Positions 1 to 7,967 of a stretch of DNA of 64,000 nucleotides are shown here, one piece after another; positions within the stretch are counted from its first letter, which is position 1; the number at the start of each line of letters is the position of its first letter. Made by a program: the position numbers and the translations under genes. This DNA is from a virus, in IMG/VR virus record IMGVR_UViG_3300030508_000018, positions 50,093 through 114,092 of that record. The stretch is one strand, 5' to 3'. Below the pieces are notes generated by a model, which had not been told where the DNA came from, searched no databases, and worked only from the letters and a program-made list of their open reading frames with translations.

Positions 1-302
1 TCATACATCTGAACAATTGATAAAGCATTAATAAACATTGTACGAATTTGCATCGTAGCATCGTCGTTAATAAACACACCGTGTTCTTCTAATATTTGAT
101 GCTGGATATTGTTTGTTAATAGGACGATTGATTGTACTGTAATACCAGCATCGACTAAATCATCTACCATTAGAATAGATTCAAAACCATCTTGGTAGTC
201 GTCTTTACCTATTTTATAAAAGGCTTTATGTGCATCTTCAATTGTTGTTTTTAATTCTGGTGTTACCGCACTAGCTAAGTAGTTAGACAATACATCAAAC
301 AT
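1..302 (-). CDS. Hypothetical protein, partial (C-terminus outside window)
   Basis: The reverse strand is open from an ATG at 302 to the window edge, giving about 100 residues that start MFDVLSNYLASAV and are rich in acidic and hydrophobic residues. A GAGGT lies just upstream as ribosome binding site. It diverges from the rightward gene starting at 445. I recognise no family. The stop codon lies beyond base 1, so the length is unknown. Confidence 0.7.
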   Translation of the reverse strand, partial: MFDVLSNYLASAVTPELKTTIEDAHKAFYKIGKDDYQDGFESILMVDDLVDAGITVQSIVLLTNNIQHQILEEHGVFINDDATMQIRTMFINALSIVQMY

Positions 303-444
303 AATGACCTCGAAAATAGGTTAAAAAAATACAGTAGTGCTAAATCGTTTAGTAACATGTATGGTTTATACACATTGCATATAGTAAAGGTAGTCAAATC
401 ATGAGGCTAACCACTACTTTTTTAATATTTATAGGTGAGACAAG
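303..444. promoter_or_regulatory. Divergent intergenic region
   Basis: This 142-base gap separates a leftward and a rightward gene, so it must hold promoters for both. It is AT-rich and contains short TATA-like stretches such as GGTTTATACACATTGCATATAG. I could not match it to either promoter family seen elsewhere in the window. Confidence 0.35.
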
Positions 445-1074
445 ATGACGAAGAAAAGTAACGCGCGAGTAGCCCGTGACACCCATGAAAAGGCTATGAA
501 AGATCAATTAAAAGATAATACGTGCTGGGATGATTTAAATGATATTTATAATCAATGCACTAACTTGTTAGCACAACATGCACACATTGCTATATTTTCA
601 CGTAACACTACATTGGTAGAAAAGGTAGCTGATAAGAAAAGTTTGATTGGTCTTATTAATCTATTATCACATGATCTCAGTGTTTTGAACGATGAATTAA
701 ATTCTATCCACAAATCACATGCTGATAAACGAGGCGGTAGTCATGATCCTGATGAAGTCATGCACAGCATTACGATCTATGAGCACTATAATTTGTTTAT
801 GGAGCGTCATCAAGCAGTAGTGATGCCTACGGCTCTTCAAATCACAGAACACTTCGATCAAGCAGAACGTGAGCTAGTGCGTGCAGGACAAGCAGAACGC
901 GAACGCATTGCACAAACTGAAGAAGGTCGTGAAGCTCTTGCTGAACAAGATGAAATTACCCAGCAGATTAACGACGCTGAAAAAGCAACTGGGGAAGATA
1001 TCGAACGTCGTATCGAAGCAAACAAAGTAGTCGATGTCGAGTTTACCGAAGTAAAAGAAACAACATCTCTGTAA
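445..1074 (+). CDS. Hypothetical protein with C-terminal coiled coil
   Basis: A 209-residue protein preceded by AGGTGAG eight bases before the ATG. Residues about 125-195 are strongly charged and alanine-rich (repeated EQAERE/RAGQAERERIAQ pattern), which suggests a long helix or coiled coil. There are no transmembrane segments and no enzyme motif that I can see. It begins a short rightward block that continues with the gene at 1111. Function unknown. Confidence 0.75.
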   Translation: MTKKSNARVARDTHEKAMKDQLKDNTCWDDLNDIYNQCTNLLAQHAHIAIFSRNTTLVEKVADKKSLIGLINLLSHDLSVLNDELNSIHKSHADKRGGSHDPDEVMHSITIYEHYNLFMERHQAVVMPTALQITEHFDQAERELVRAGQAERERIAQTEEGREALAEQDEITQQINDAEKATGEDIERRIEANKVVDVEFTEVKETTSL

Positions 1075-1110
1075 TGTACCGAATTAAATAGTCGAATAAT
1101 TGGAAACAAA

Positions 1111-2685
1111 ATGACCACAGAAAATAATGATAGTCCGATCGTCCATAATTTACATTCAGAACACCTTCATGTAAAGACAGGCGTCGTCGTTAATCAAGAG
1201 CAACCTCTAATCGCTCCTGACATTCAAACTACATATCCTGTTACTGAGAATGCTTCCGTGACTGAACCTATTCCTACAGATGAAAAACAAGAAGTCGCAG
1301 GGGAAAATAAACCTAACACAATTCAAGAATACGAAACTTCTTTTCCTTTAACTGAAAAAGATAAGAATGAAGATGCTCTTTTAGCACTTCCTTCCGATAC
1401 GCAAGATAAAATAAACGAAGCAATTAATAATCTTCCAAACGTTTCTATTGAGGGAACTAAAACAGGAGATCGTTGGATTGAAACAATCGACGCTGCTCGT
1501 TTCGCTGTACCGTACAATGACTGGTTTGCTAATACTGTAAATCGCTCAGAAAGCTACTTCCGACAAGTTGTTGAATCTGAAAAAACAAAGCTTAATGCTG
1601 CGTCGCCTAAGTTCAATGATAAAAGCACTGTACTCACTGGAGAAGCAGCTGTCCACCGTGTACGCGCGTTACTTGGCATTGGCAGCGTTATTCAAATACC
1701 GTTATGGCATTCTGGTTTTTGGATTACACTAAAAGCACCAACTGAAGGAATGTTGCTAGAACTTAGCCGTCGTTTATCTGAAGAAAAGATTACGTTAGGT
1801 CGTCAAACTTATGGTTTGGCGTTTGCTAATACTTCTTCATTCTTTACCGGTTGGTTAATGGATTTTGCTATTGCAAACATTTACGACAAGACACTCAAGT
1901 CGGATATCAGTGAAGCAGAAATGAGAACGTTTATTTCATGTCTTGATATTCCTACTATCGCATGGGGCATAGCTTGTGTTATATGGCCTCAAGGGTTTTT
2001 GTATGCGCGTTCTGTGATGGATCAGGAAAGCGAACCAAACAAAGTTATTAAAGAACGTTTAAACCTCACTAAACTACTATGGACAGATACAAGCGCGTTA
2101 TCACCATGGCAGGTTGCACACATGGCACAGCGTCACGGTAACACAATGACAAGAGAAGCGCTTACTCGTTATCGCGATGAATTCACTCGTGGTAAAGGAC
2201 GAAATATTAAACTGACTGAAGAATTAGAGATGACGTTACGTGTGCCAAACATGGACCAATATTTACAATCCGGTCAAAAATGGATTAATAACATTGTTAC
2301 AATGGTTGATAACGCATTTGCTTTACCGCCTAATGAAGGTGTTAGAGATCAGTACATTTTAAATCAAGGTAAAGCAACAAACATGCGGCAGTTTGCGCAT
2401 TTCGTTGAATCTATATCGCCTGGTAATGGCATTATTCAGGATGCTGAAACAATTGATATCACAATCGATGCTCTGACATCCAGCGATGAAGTTCGTGATA
2501 ATTATTTTAAAGGCATTCGTTCTTTTACTGAAGATTCTACTATATCTGTTGTTGCTATTCCAGCTACAGAAAAGACAGATAAATCAAATCTTCCACGTTT
2601 CCCACATCTGTTGCCGTTAGATGTGTTATCCGTGTTTTTTATCCTGCTCGTGCAGAAAGTACAACAGATAGAGAGTCGGGCATAA
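1111..2685 (+). CDS. Putative virion structural protein, 5' part of a frame-broken gene
   Basis: A 524-residue frame. The first 100 residues are polar and low-complexity. Residues from about 180 (IPLWHSGFWITLKAP) onward look like a folded domain of a kind I associate loosely with jumbo-phage virion or baseplate proteins, but the resemblance is weak. The last 14 residues after VLSVFF look unlike the rest. At the T6 run at 2635-2640 a -1 shift (or one extra U) leads straight into an open frame that reads YPARAEST and then the frame ending at 3113. The most economical reading is one gene of about 667 residues spanning 1111-3113, expressed by frameshifting or slippage, or broken by an indel. Confidence 0.65.
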   Translation: MTTENNDSPIVHNLHSEHLHVKTGVVVNQEQPLIAPDIQTTYPVTENASVTEPIPTDEKQEVAGENKPNTIQEYETSFPLTEKDKNEDALLALPSDTQDKINEAINNLPNVSIEGTKTGDRWIETIDAARFAVPYNDWFANTVNRSESYFRQVVESEKTKLNAASPKFNDKSTVLTGEAAVHRVRALLGIGSVIQIPLWHSGFWITLKAPTEGMLLELSRRLSEEKITLGRQTYGLAFANTSSFFTGWLMDFAIANIYDKTLKSDISEAEMRTFISCLDIPTIAWGIACVIWPQGFLYARSVMDQESEPNKVIKERLNLTKLLWTDTSALSPWQVAHMAQRHGNTMTREALTRYRDEFTRGKGRNIKLTEELEMTLRVPNMDQYLQSGQKWINNIVTMVDNAFALPPNEGVRDQYILNQGKATNMRQFAHFVESISPGNGIIQDAETIDITIDALTSSDEVRDNYFKGIRSFTEDSTISVVAIPATEKTDKSNLPRFPHLLPLDVLSVFFILLVQKVQQIESRA

Positions 2686-2705
2686 CGCACGACCCTGAGA
2701 TTCAT

Positions 2706-3113
2706 GTGGCATACCCAGCGTTTGGTGAAAAGTTTACTATAACAGAAGTATTAACTGATCTGTTAAAAACAGCGCCTATTTTATGTCCATCAGATGTAGC
2801 GATTTTATTAAGAGATCGTTACGAAACGACGTATGGAATCTTCAATCATGAACAATTGATTGAAGAAAAACCATTAGCGTTGGTGGCTATGCAATGGAGT
2901 GAAAACTCCACGCTGGGTTGTACACTGTACGAGCGAATAGAGCAATTTAAAGAATTTGATGTTGGTAAACATTTCAACATTAGTATTAAAGATTTTTTTG
3001 ATTTACCAAGTGATGTTTGTAGAAAACTAATTGAGGTAAGTAAAAAGAGTCAAGGCGCAACAGAAACAGCTGCCCAAGAAGTTTTAAAAGACTTAGAGAA
3101 CAGTATAAAATAA
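2706..3113 (+). CDS. 3' part of the frame-broken gene beginning at 1111
   Basis: Read alone, this needs a GTG start at 2706 with no ribosome binding site. The same frame is open back to the T6 run at 2635-2640, where it meets the upstream gene in the -1 frame. The 135 residues (VAYPAFGEKFTITEVL near the start, KKSQGATETAAQEVLK near the end) look well folded and acidic. I take it as the C-terminal part of the upstream protein rather than a separate gene. Function unknown. Confidence 0.55.
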   Translation: MAYPAFGEKFTITEVLTDLLKTAPILCPSDVAILLRDRYETTYGIFNHEQLIEEKPLALVAMQWSENSTLGCTLYERIEQFKEFDVGKHFNISIKDFFDLPSDVCRKLIEVSKKSQGATETAAQEVLKDLENSIK

Positions 3114-3151
3114 ATGTATTTGTTTATCCACCATAGCTCGAAAGGAATATC

Positions 3152-3364
3152 ATGTTTGGATTCATTGGTTTAATTGTTGTTTTAGTAATTGCTTATTTTG
3201 CTTATCGTATTTATACCGGCAAATCAACAGCTGCGGAAGTAGCCGCTGAAGTAACAGCAGATGTAACTAAAACCGTTGACGCTACAGCTGATGCTGTAAG
3301 TGATGTAAAAGCCGTAGTGTCGGTAGCAGAAGCTGTAAGTCCGTCTACGACATCTAATAATTAA
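3152..3364 (+). CDS. Small single-pass membrane protein
   Basis: A 70-residue protein with a good Shine-Dalgarno (AAAGGA) before the ATG. Residues 2-20 form one hydrophobic segment (FGFIGLIVVLVIAYFAYRIY). The rest is an alanine, valine and threonine-rich tail (AAEVAAEVTADVTKTVDATA) of amphipathic repeat type. The topology resembles the gene at 3802. Unknown function; likely membrane-anchored with a cytoplasmic tail. Confidence 0.65.
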   Translation: MFGFIGLIVVLVIAYFAYRIYTGKSTAAEVAAEVTADVTKTVDATADAVSDVKAVVSVAEAVSPSTTSNN

Positions 3365-3368
3365 CATC

Positions 3369-3752
3369 ATGGTTAAGCATGGTGTGGCTCCATTTCTAGA
3401 ATGCAGTTCTCGTGGAGACAAACGTTTCTCTGCTTTCTATGCGCGATTACGCCCTTATGGCGGTAAATGCATAGAAGAGATTTACCAAGCTGCAAAAGTA
3501 TTTGACGATGGAGAAACTGGGTTAACTCCTAAACTTGCTAAAGAGAAACAAAAAACGTGTAAAGTCGTTAATCTGTCAGAGGTTCGTGTCTTGTATTCAA
3601 AACTATGGGGTATGTATATTGATAGAGATCCTATCTTGTTAGAAGTGTTGGTTAATGCTAGTGGATTATCTGATATGTTTGGTCAGGAAGGGCATGTTTG
3701 TCAAGCGACAGAACTTTTTAGAATAAGAAATGCTAGTATGTCTTATAGTTGA
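3369..3752 (+). CDS. Hypothetical protein
   Basis: A 127-residue protein starting four bases after the stop of the previous gene, without a clear ribosome binding site, so it may depend on coupled translation. Sequence includes FLECSSRGDKRFSAFYARLR and CIEEIYQAAKVF near the N-terminus. Similar small proteins beginning with a fxxCSSRGDkRFSAfyA-type motif occur in many large phages as conserved hypotheticals, as I recall. Function unknown. Confidence 0.65.
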   Translation: MVKHGVAPFLECSSRGDKRFSAFYARLRPYGGKCIEEIYQAAKVFDDGETGLTPKLAKEKQKTCKVVNLSEVRVLYSKLWGMYIDRDPILLEVLVNASGLSDMFGQEGHVCQATELFRIRNASMSYS

Positions 3753-3801
3753 TATTTTATGAAGTACCCTGTAGTTAATTGATTTTGAAAAGGAAACAAA
3801 A

Positions 3802-4185
3802 ATGTTCACTCCGTTAGATATTGCTTTGTTTATTGTTATTGCTGTACTGGTTATCTACATTCTATTGCAACATGTGACGGCATTCAAGACCGCTGTTACT
3901 ACTGTTCTAGCAGATGCAAAAACAGACATTGCTGTTTTGCAAAAAGATTTGGAAGCTGTTAAAACTTCTACTCTCAATGAGCTTACTAGTATCAAAGGTA
4001 AGTTGAGTTCTTCTGCGCCTCAAGCAGCACCGGTCGCTGCCCCGGTAGTGCCTGCTACACCGGTCCCTGTAGCTGCTCCAGTATCTGCTGGTGATACTGT
4101 AGCTCCTATCGCTCAAGCAGCTCCTGTGACCCCGCCTGCACCTACTGCTGTCGTTCCTGCTGCAGTTGTACCGGCTGCGCAATAA
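3802..4185 (+). CDS. Membrane-anchored protein with Pro/Ala-rich tail
   Basis: 127 residues with AAAAGGAA as ribosome binding site. Residues 6-25 are a transmembrane helix, residues about 30-70 a short helical or coiled region, and the last 50 residues are almost only alanine, proline, valine and threonine (PAAPVAAPVVPATPVPVAAP-like). This is a disordered, periplasm- or cell-wall-spanning type tail. It ends the rightward block, directly before a hairpin terminator. Function unknown. Confidence 0.6.
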   Translation: MFTPLDIALFIVIAVLVIYILLQHVTAFKTAVTTVLADAKTDIAVLQKDLEAVKTSTLNELTSIKGKLSSSAPQAAPVAAPVVPATPVPVAAPVSAGDTVAPIAQAAPVTPPAPTAVVPAAVVPAAQ

Positions 4186-4200
4186 AGTGTAAGAACTACA

Positions 4201-4239
4201 AATGCCAAATGGGATAAAACCTGTTTGGCATTTATGCCG
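4201..4239 (+). terminator. Hairpin with ATGCCG tag
   Basis: An inverted repeat AATGCCAAA ... TTTGGCATT with a short loop follows the stop of the gene at 3802 and is followed by TTATGCCG. The same hairpin plus ATGCCG arrangement recurs at many gene ends in this window. Confidence 0.7.
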
Positions 4240-4261
4240 TTATAATAAACAAAAAAAATAA

Positions 4262-4295
4262 GGCATAAAGCCAGAGGAGTTTTATCTCCTCTGGC
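4262..4295 (-). terminator. Hairpin with ATGCC tag, leftward
   Basis: On the reverse strand GCCAGAGGAG ... CTCCTCTGGC is followed by TTTATGCC and then a long T run. It ends the leftward block that begins upstream at about 8.6 kb and faces the rightward terminator at 4201. Confidence 0.7.
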
Positions 4296-4317
4296 AATAC
4301 ATCTCACCGATATCGCA

Positions 4318-4656
4318 TTACTTCACGGTATCAAATCCAACCCTGGTCAACGCAAGGTGGATGTCGTCCATGTCACTAGGAGTCATGTCTATTCCATTAA
4401 AAACCGTTGACAACTTAAGCTTCAGACTGTCTGGACATTCAGGAAGAGCAGCGAACGTGCACATAAACATGTACATCCATTCAAGTGACGCCAGATCAAA
4501 TTCCTTTCCTTTGATCTTAGCAGACAATTTAATGGTTGACACCTTACGCGCCGTATCCACTACCTTACCAATGCCTAACATTTCTTCCGCTTCACCAAGT
4601 GTCAGAGAAGCACCCTTTATCGATATGCAGATTTCAAGCAAAAGGCACGTCAACAA
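4318..4656 (-). CDS. Hypothetical protein; possible C-terminal part of the upstream frame
   Basis: The open frame gives up to 112 residues but needs a TTG start without a ribosome binding site, inside the end of the gene above it. Residues 16-112 (SLTLGEAEEMLGIGKVV, then SLEWMYMFMCTFAALPEC) look like a real helical domain. The upstream frame stops at a TGA while this frame, shifted +1, continues with convincing protein sequence. It may be the C-terminal domain of one interrupted protein. Function unknown. Confidence 0.45.
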   Translation of the reverse strand: MLTCLLLEICISIKGASLTLGEAEEMLGIGKVVDTARKVSTIKLSAKIKGKEFDLASLEWMYMFMCTFAALPECPDSLKLKLSTVFNGIDMTPSDMDDIHLALTRVGFDTVK

Positions 4657-5383
4657 CAGCTTCAGCTTCAGTTGCGCGCGGTGGCTGATTCGTATTACCA
4701 GATATAAACATTGGTGAAATGGGCATCACTTTACCATTGTCCACAACATTTGAAGCTATACCTGTTGACGGTGTTGGTACTATCACTGGTACTAAAGGAG
4801 ACGATACCGGTACAACGTGGTTAACCGTGCGACGTGTCGTTTGTTTTGGCATTGGTGGATTACCCTTTAACGAATACATCAACACATGTTTACCATTTCT
4901 TCCTTTCTCACCAGGAACACGGGTTAGCCAACCTTTGCCACCGTCGTATAATGCGGACATCGCTGACCTCACAGCATCTGCGCTAAGACCAACGTCAGCG
5001 GTTAGTATTCCGATCTCGTCAGCGCTCAATGGTGAAAGCGCTTTCAATATCTTCCAAACGGCCACGTTAGTGCAGTCGAACTTCGACAAAGGTAATTCGG
5101 CTTCGTTGGTGACGAATGACTCTGTCGCTGCGGTAATGAACTTTGCATTGTGATCGTCAAATTCATTCACTGCGTCAACAGTAATGCTAGCAGGCATCAG
5201 GTCAAGATAGAGTGAAGATGGAATAGTGGTGGTTCCATCTTCACTCACCGTCATTGCTGATTTAATTCTATCGCGCATTAGCAAAATCGTTGACGGTGCT
5301 GGTGCTGGTTCAACAATTGCAACAGGAGGGTTATTTTCCTTACCTGGTTTCGCCGGAACCTTCTTCGGCCAAGGGCTGTTCAA
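4634..5383 (-). CDS. Protein with winged-helix-like domain
   Basis: A frame of 249 residues with only a TTG start and no ribosome binding site. Residues about 108-172 (ALSPLSADEIGILTADVGLS then AVRSAMSALYDGGKGWLTRV and HVLMYSL) have the length and pattern of a winged helix-turn-helix. The flanks are proline-rich linkers. The upstream small gene ends in a similar Pro/Lys-rich segment in the other frame, and a +1 shift at CCC TTG G joins them as EQP-WPKKVPAKP. It is probably DNA-binding or regulatory, but this is inference. Confidence 0.5.
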   Translation of the reverse strand: MNSPWPKKVPAKPGKENNPPVAIVEPAPAPSTILLMRDRIKSAMTVSEDGTTTIPSSLYLDLMPASITVDAVNEFDDHNAKFITAATESFVTNEAELPLSKFDCTNVAVWKILKALSPLSADEIGILTADVGLSADAVRSAMSALYDGGKGWLTRVPGEKGRNGKHVLMYSLKGNPPMPKQTTRRTVNHVVPVSSPLVPVIVPTPSTGIASNVVDNGKVMPISPMFISGNTNQPPRATEAEAVVDVPFA

Positions 5384-5537
5384 CCCTAGTGAGCGTAAAT
5401 CTAGGCTTAGCTGGAACGACAGACGATGACAATGAGTTCATACTTTCTCCATTTTCTTCAGTTGTGACAACACTACCTAGTAACAAACTACCCAGTGCAG
5501 AAAATTCTGTGACTTTCCTTTTCTTATGTAAAGACAT
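5340..5537 (-). CDS. Short protein; probable N-terminal part of the interrupted gene
   Basis: The ATG at 5537 has a strong AAAGGAGAAG ribosome binding site, giving MSLHKKRKVTEFSALGSLLL and 65 residues in total. It overlaps the frame ending at 4634 by about 40 bases. The lack of any start signal for that larger frame suggests both are one reading unit joined by +1 frameshifting or separated by an indel. No recognised family. Confidence 0.5.
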   Translation of the reverse strand: MSLHKKRKVTEFSALGSLLLGSVVTTEENGESMNSLSSSVVPAKPRFTLTRVEQPLAEEGSGETR

Positions 5538-5616
5538 TTCTACTTCTCCTTTTTTATACACGGTATAAAAGCACACTCACTGACCCGCTACTCCTATACG
5601 GATCAGTAAATTACTC

Positions 5617-6012
5617 TTAAAATAAACCATCGACATAGTTGTGGTCACATTCGACCATGTATGAATGATGACAATCAGAACACAACATCCCGTTCCCACG
5701 ATTAGGCATTGTCGGTGCATGACATTGAGGGCAGACAGGTGAATCTTTCTCATCCCCAGGAATTCTTGAATCCCCACGCTGATACATTTGTGGAAATCCA
5801 TATTCATTGGCGTCCTCGTAAAATTCATATTCGCCACCAAAACGCGCAGTTTCTCTTTCAGCATCCATTTCAGCATCGAGATCGGCACAATGAATGTCGT
5901 CCATACGTTTTTCTTCTGGGGTCACTGTGTCAGTCGAACCTATGAGTTCTGCTTTTAGTTCAACATCTTCGTCTAGCGCGTAACGTATTTCGTCACGATT
6001 TAACTTACCCAT
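5617..6012 (-). CDS. Small zinc-ribbon protein
   Basis: 131 residues from the ATG at 6012, which is preceded by AAAGGAG. The N-terminal 90 residues are very acidic (RYALDEDVELKAEL; GGEYEFYEDANEYGFP). Residues from about 92 hold a zinc ribbon, CPQCHAP ... CSDCHHSYMVECDH, with two CxxC knuckles. It starts within the end of the preceding gene (8-base overlap). Zinc ribbons of this type often contact nucleic acid or another protein; the actual role is unknown. Confidence 0.65.
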   Translation of the reverse strand: MGKLNRDEIRYALDEDVELKAELIGSTDTVTPEEKRMDDIHCADLDAEMDAERETARFGGEYEFYEDANEYGFPQMYQRGDSRIPGDEKDSPVCPQCHAPTMPNRGNGMLCSDCHHSYMVECDHNYVDGLF

Positions 6013-6241
6013 CATTTCTCCTTTCGATAGTATCTGGAATATAAGAAGTAATTGCAATAAAATTCAAAACAGGACGAAATAATCCTTTACCGTTATACTG
6101 CTCAATTCTTTCGACCTTATCGAGATCGTGTAGAACCAAATAATTCTTTTGGTCTTGAACCACAATTGTTACAGTTTCATTTTTTTGCAGACTGTCAGAA
6201 TAAGCTAAGTCCACAATCGCTTTCAGTTCCGTTAAAGTCAT
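6005..6241 (-). CDS. Hypothetical small protein
   Basis: 78 residues, MTLTELKAIVDLAYSDSLQK at the start, preceded by AAAGGAAAA. It is part of a tightly packed leftward string of small genes, overlapping the zinc-ribbon gene by eight bases. No motif recognised. Confidence 0.65.
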   Translation of the reverse strand: MTLTELKAIVDLAYSDSLQKNETVTIVVQDQKNYLVLHDLDKVERIEQYNGKGLFRPVLNFIAITSYIPDTIERRNDG

Positions 6242-6265
6242 TATATTTTCCTTTCATTAAAAACA

Positions 6266-6478
6266 TTATCGAAACAGGGTGCGATATCCAGAATCAACAG
6301 GCAGTGAAAGATATGAGCTAGCGAGTTTACTATCTGGTTTAGCGTGAATTATATTTCTAACAAATCCACCAGCTTCTTTTAAAGACCAACTTGTCTCGCC
6401 ACGAACAAATTTAACAGCCTCGTGGCATTGCATTTCTGAAGCAAGTTCCTTCAACGTCTGAATATCTTCGTCAGTCAT
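6266..6478 (-). CDS. Small protein with ribosomal L7/L12 C-terminal-like motif
   Basis: 70 residues with TAAGGAGAG upstream. Residues about 20-42 (AVKFVRGETSWSLKEAGGFV) resemble the helix-turn-helix of the ribosomal protein L7/L12 C-terminal domain (IKAVRGATGLGLKEAKDLV in E. coli, from memory). Small phage proteins with this fragment exist, but their role is not established to my knowledge. It could bind a factor that normally docks on the L7/L12 stalk; that is inference. Confidence 0.6.
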   Translation of the reverse strand: MTDEDIQTLKELASEMQCHEAVKFVRGETSWSLKEAGGFVRNIIHAKPDSKLASSYLSLPVDSGYRTLFR

Positions 6479-6480
6479 AA

Positions 6481-6680
6481 AGCTACCCTCTCCTTAATAG
6501 TCTTCTGGTTTTGATGAAAGAAATGCTGTTTGTTCTTCAGAGCTACTAAGCGTAAGAGATTCTACGCCTGGTTTATTTTTGCTCTCAACAAATCATCGAG
6601 CGACGAAGCGATGCTGAGCTTCGTTAATTGCTTCGGCCCGCATTGCTTCATCGCATATTTGTTTGTTCCTTTGATATTCT
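6481..6680 (-). pseudogene. Coding-like stretch without an intact frame
   Basis: Directly after the stop at 6681 the +1 frame reads QQREEYQRNKQICDEAMRAE and EAINEAQHRFVAR to a TGA at 6593. After that TGA the same frame reads FVESKNKPGVESLTLSSSEE before a final stop. The composition is that of protein, but no good start exists. It may be a decayed 3' extension of the gene at 6681-7214, or remnants of small genes. Confidence 0.3.
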
Positions 6681-7214
6681 TCACGCTGCTGCGACGTCTC
6701 GATATTCCTGCATCTTAATATCTTCTTTAGCAAACTTATCCCGAAGTAGATCGCCAAGCGACATTGGTTTGGCATCAGACATCTCATCAATGACTTGTTT
6801 ATCCCCTGGTAAAGGTTCTTCTGCGCCTTGTTCCTGTTCCAAGTCAAATGCATCGAGAATCTCTTCAGACATCGGAATATAATCTGCCATCCGATCAGCG
6901 TAACGCTGCGCTGCGCGTTGAGTCTTAAAAAGCCCATCACGCGAACACACAGGCATTACATTCCCTGGTGATTTTATCCCATACTGTTCCAGCCATGGAA
7001 AATAGAGGCCGTTCCGTTCCCCGTCAATTACTTGACTGCAACCAAACATCCATGGATCTCCTGGTAAATCTGGAAACGGACGTGTAAGAATAACCAATCG
7101 AGACGGTTCTTTTACAAATACTTCACCATCACCGTTGATATAAACTGGCACTTCCCAGAATATCTTTCCATTCTTGATATCCTTTATTTTTACTGCACCT
7201 GATTTTGATGACAT
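6681..7214 (-). CDS. Hypothetical protein
   Basis: 177 residues from the ATG at 7214, which has GGGAGGAAT as ribosome binding site. The N-terminal 100 residues look globular (KIFWEVPVYINGDGEVFV, PWMFGCSQVIDGE, RAAQRYADRMADYIP) and the C-terminal part is acidic and helical. It stops at a TGA with coding-like sequence continuing in the +1 frame. No recognised family; part of the early small-gene block. Confidence 0.6.
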   Translation of the reverse strand: MSSKSGAVKIKDIKNGKIFWEVPVYINGDGEVFVKEPSRLVILTRPFPDLPGDPWMFGCSQVIDGERNGLYFPWLEQYGIKSPGNVMPVCSRDGLFKTQRAAQRYADRMADYIPMSEEILDAFDLEQEQGAEEPLPGDKQVIDEMSDAKPMSLGDLLRDKFAKEDIKMQEYRDVAAA

Positions 7215-7215
7215 T

Positions 7216-7320
7216 TTATTCCTCCCTATTAGAAAGTTTCGGAGTTGGAGTTTCCATTTCCAAAGCATCCTTATCTTTTTGACGACTTTCACGATGTTTC
7301 ATCATTTCACCAAACGTCAT
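7216..7320 (-). CDS. Very small charged protein (34 aa)
   Basis: ATG at 7320 preceded closely by AAAAGGAG gives MTFGEMMKHRESRQKDKDAL and ends at 7216. The same frame is open further back to about 7376, and the tiny upstream gene could be joined to it by a +1 shift. Either two tiny genes or one interrupted 71-residue gene. Confidence 0.4.
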   Translation of the reverse strand: MTFGEMMKHRESRQKDKDALEMETPTPKLSNREE

Positions 7321-7336
7321 CGACTCCTTTTTCTGT

Positions 7337-7432
7337 TCAGCATAAAGTTCTTGAGTGCGGTAAAGCACCAGTTGAGGTTAATACCTGACCTGGGTATTTA
7401 CATCCTGTCACTAACACATACTTCTTTGTCAT
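7337..7432 (-). CDS. Very small protein (31 aa)
   Basis: A good ribosome binding site (ATAGGAGAATACC) precedes an ATG at 7432. The product MTKKYVLVTGCKYPGQVLTS ends at a TGA at 7337, and the +1 frame then continues as YRTQELYAEQKKES into the next small gene. The strong start signal suggests it is translated. Confidence 0.4.
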   Translation of the reverse strand: MTKKYVLVTGCKYPGQVLTSTGALPHSRTLC

Positions 7433-7441
7433 GGTATTCTC

Positions 7442-7939
7442 CTATCTGATTAATCCGTGTTTTGTTAACCACTCAACAAACTCCGGGTGTTTAGTAATAA
7501 GGTCAATATTAGTTTTAATGCTCAAGCTTGCAAGACGTATATCCCCACTGCTGATGAATGCGTATAGTTCATCCAAACACAATCGAACGTTTTTGTCTGT
7601 CTTTACGTCCTTTATCAGTTGAGAAAACTGCGTACCCTTTATGGCATAAACACGCGCCAGTTTATTATGGTACTCTTTTCTCATTTCATCCGACGCAGTA
7701 TAAAGATTAATATCGTCGTCAGTGTTATAGCCTGTATTGAGATCAGATCCACAACCAAGAAGAACGTCTGCGCTATTAAGACTGTCTAACTCAATGACTG
7801 GTGAAGATAGACTATTAGCTCCACCTACCCAGACTTCTGATGGTTCGCCTTTAACTGTAGTCTCAGGCCAATCTTTGAGTATTTCTTTCAGCTTAGTTAT
7901 GGTTAAACAACCGCCGAACTCTGAAGTAGTTAAATGCAT
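7442..7939 (-). CDS. Hypothetical protein
   Basis: 165 residues with ATAGGAAAA before the ATG. The N-terminus (LTITKLKEILKDWPETTVKG ... GEPSEVWVGG) resembles short phage proteins in which an LxxxLxxxPD/E-type motif is followed by a strand-rich domain, but no function is known to me. The C-terminal half is helical. In the leftward early block. Confidence 0.65.
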   Translation of the reverse strand: MHLTTSEFGGCLTITKLKEILKDWPETTVKGEPSEVWVGGANSLSSPVIELDSLNSADVLLGCGSDLNTGYNTDDDINLYTASDEMRKEYHNKLARVYAIKGTQFSQLIKDVKTDKNVRLCLDELYAFISSGDIRLASLSIKTNIDLITKHPEFVEWLTKHGLIR

Positions 7940-7967
7940 GTCATTTTCCTATGCGCGTAAACGTATA

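Noticed and set aside
4907-5153. Rightward frame of 144 residues at 4719-5153
   Set aside because: Antisense of the winged-helix-like gene, no ribosome binding site and low-complexity Pro/Ser/Leu composition.
5577-5888. 103-residue leftward frame
   Set aside because: It lies inside the zinc-ribbon gene on the same strand, has no ribosome binding site and unusual Met/Trp-rich composition; a shadow frame.
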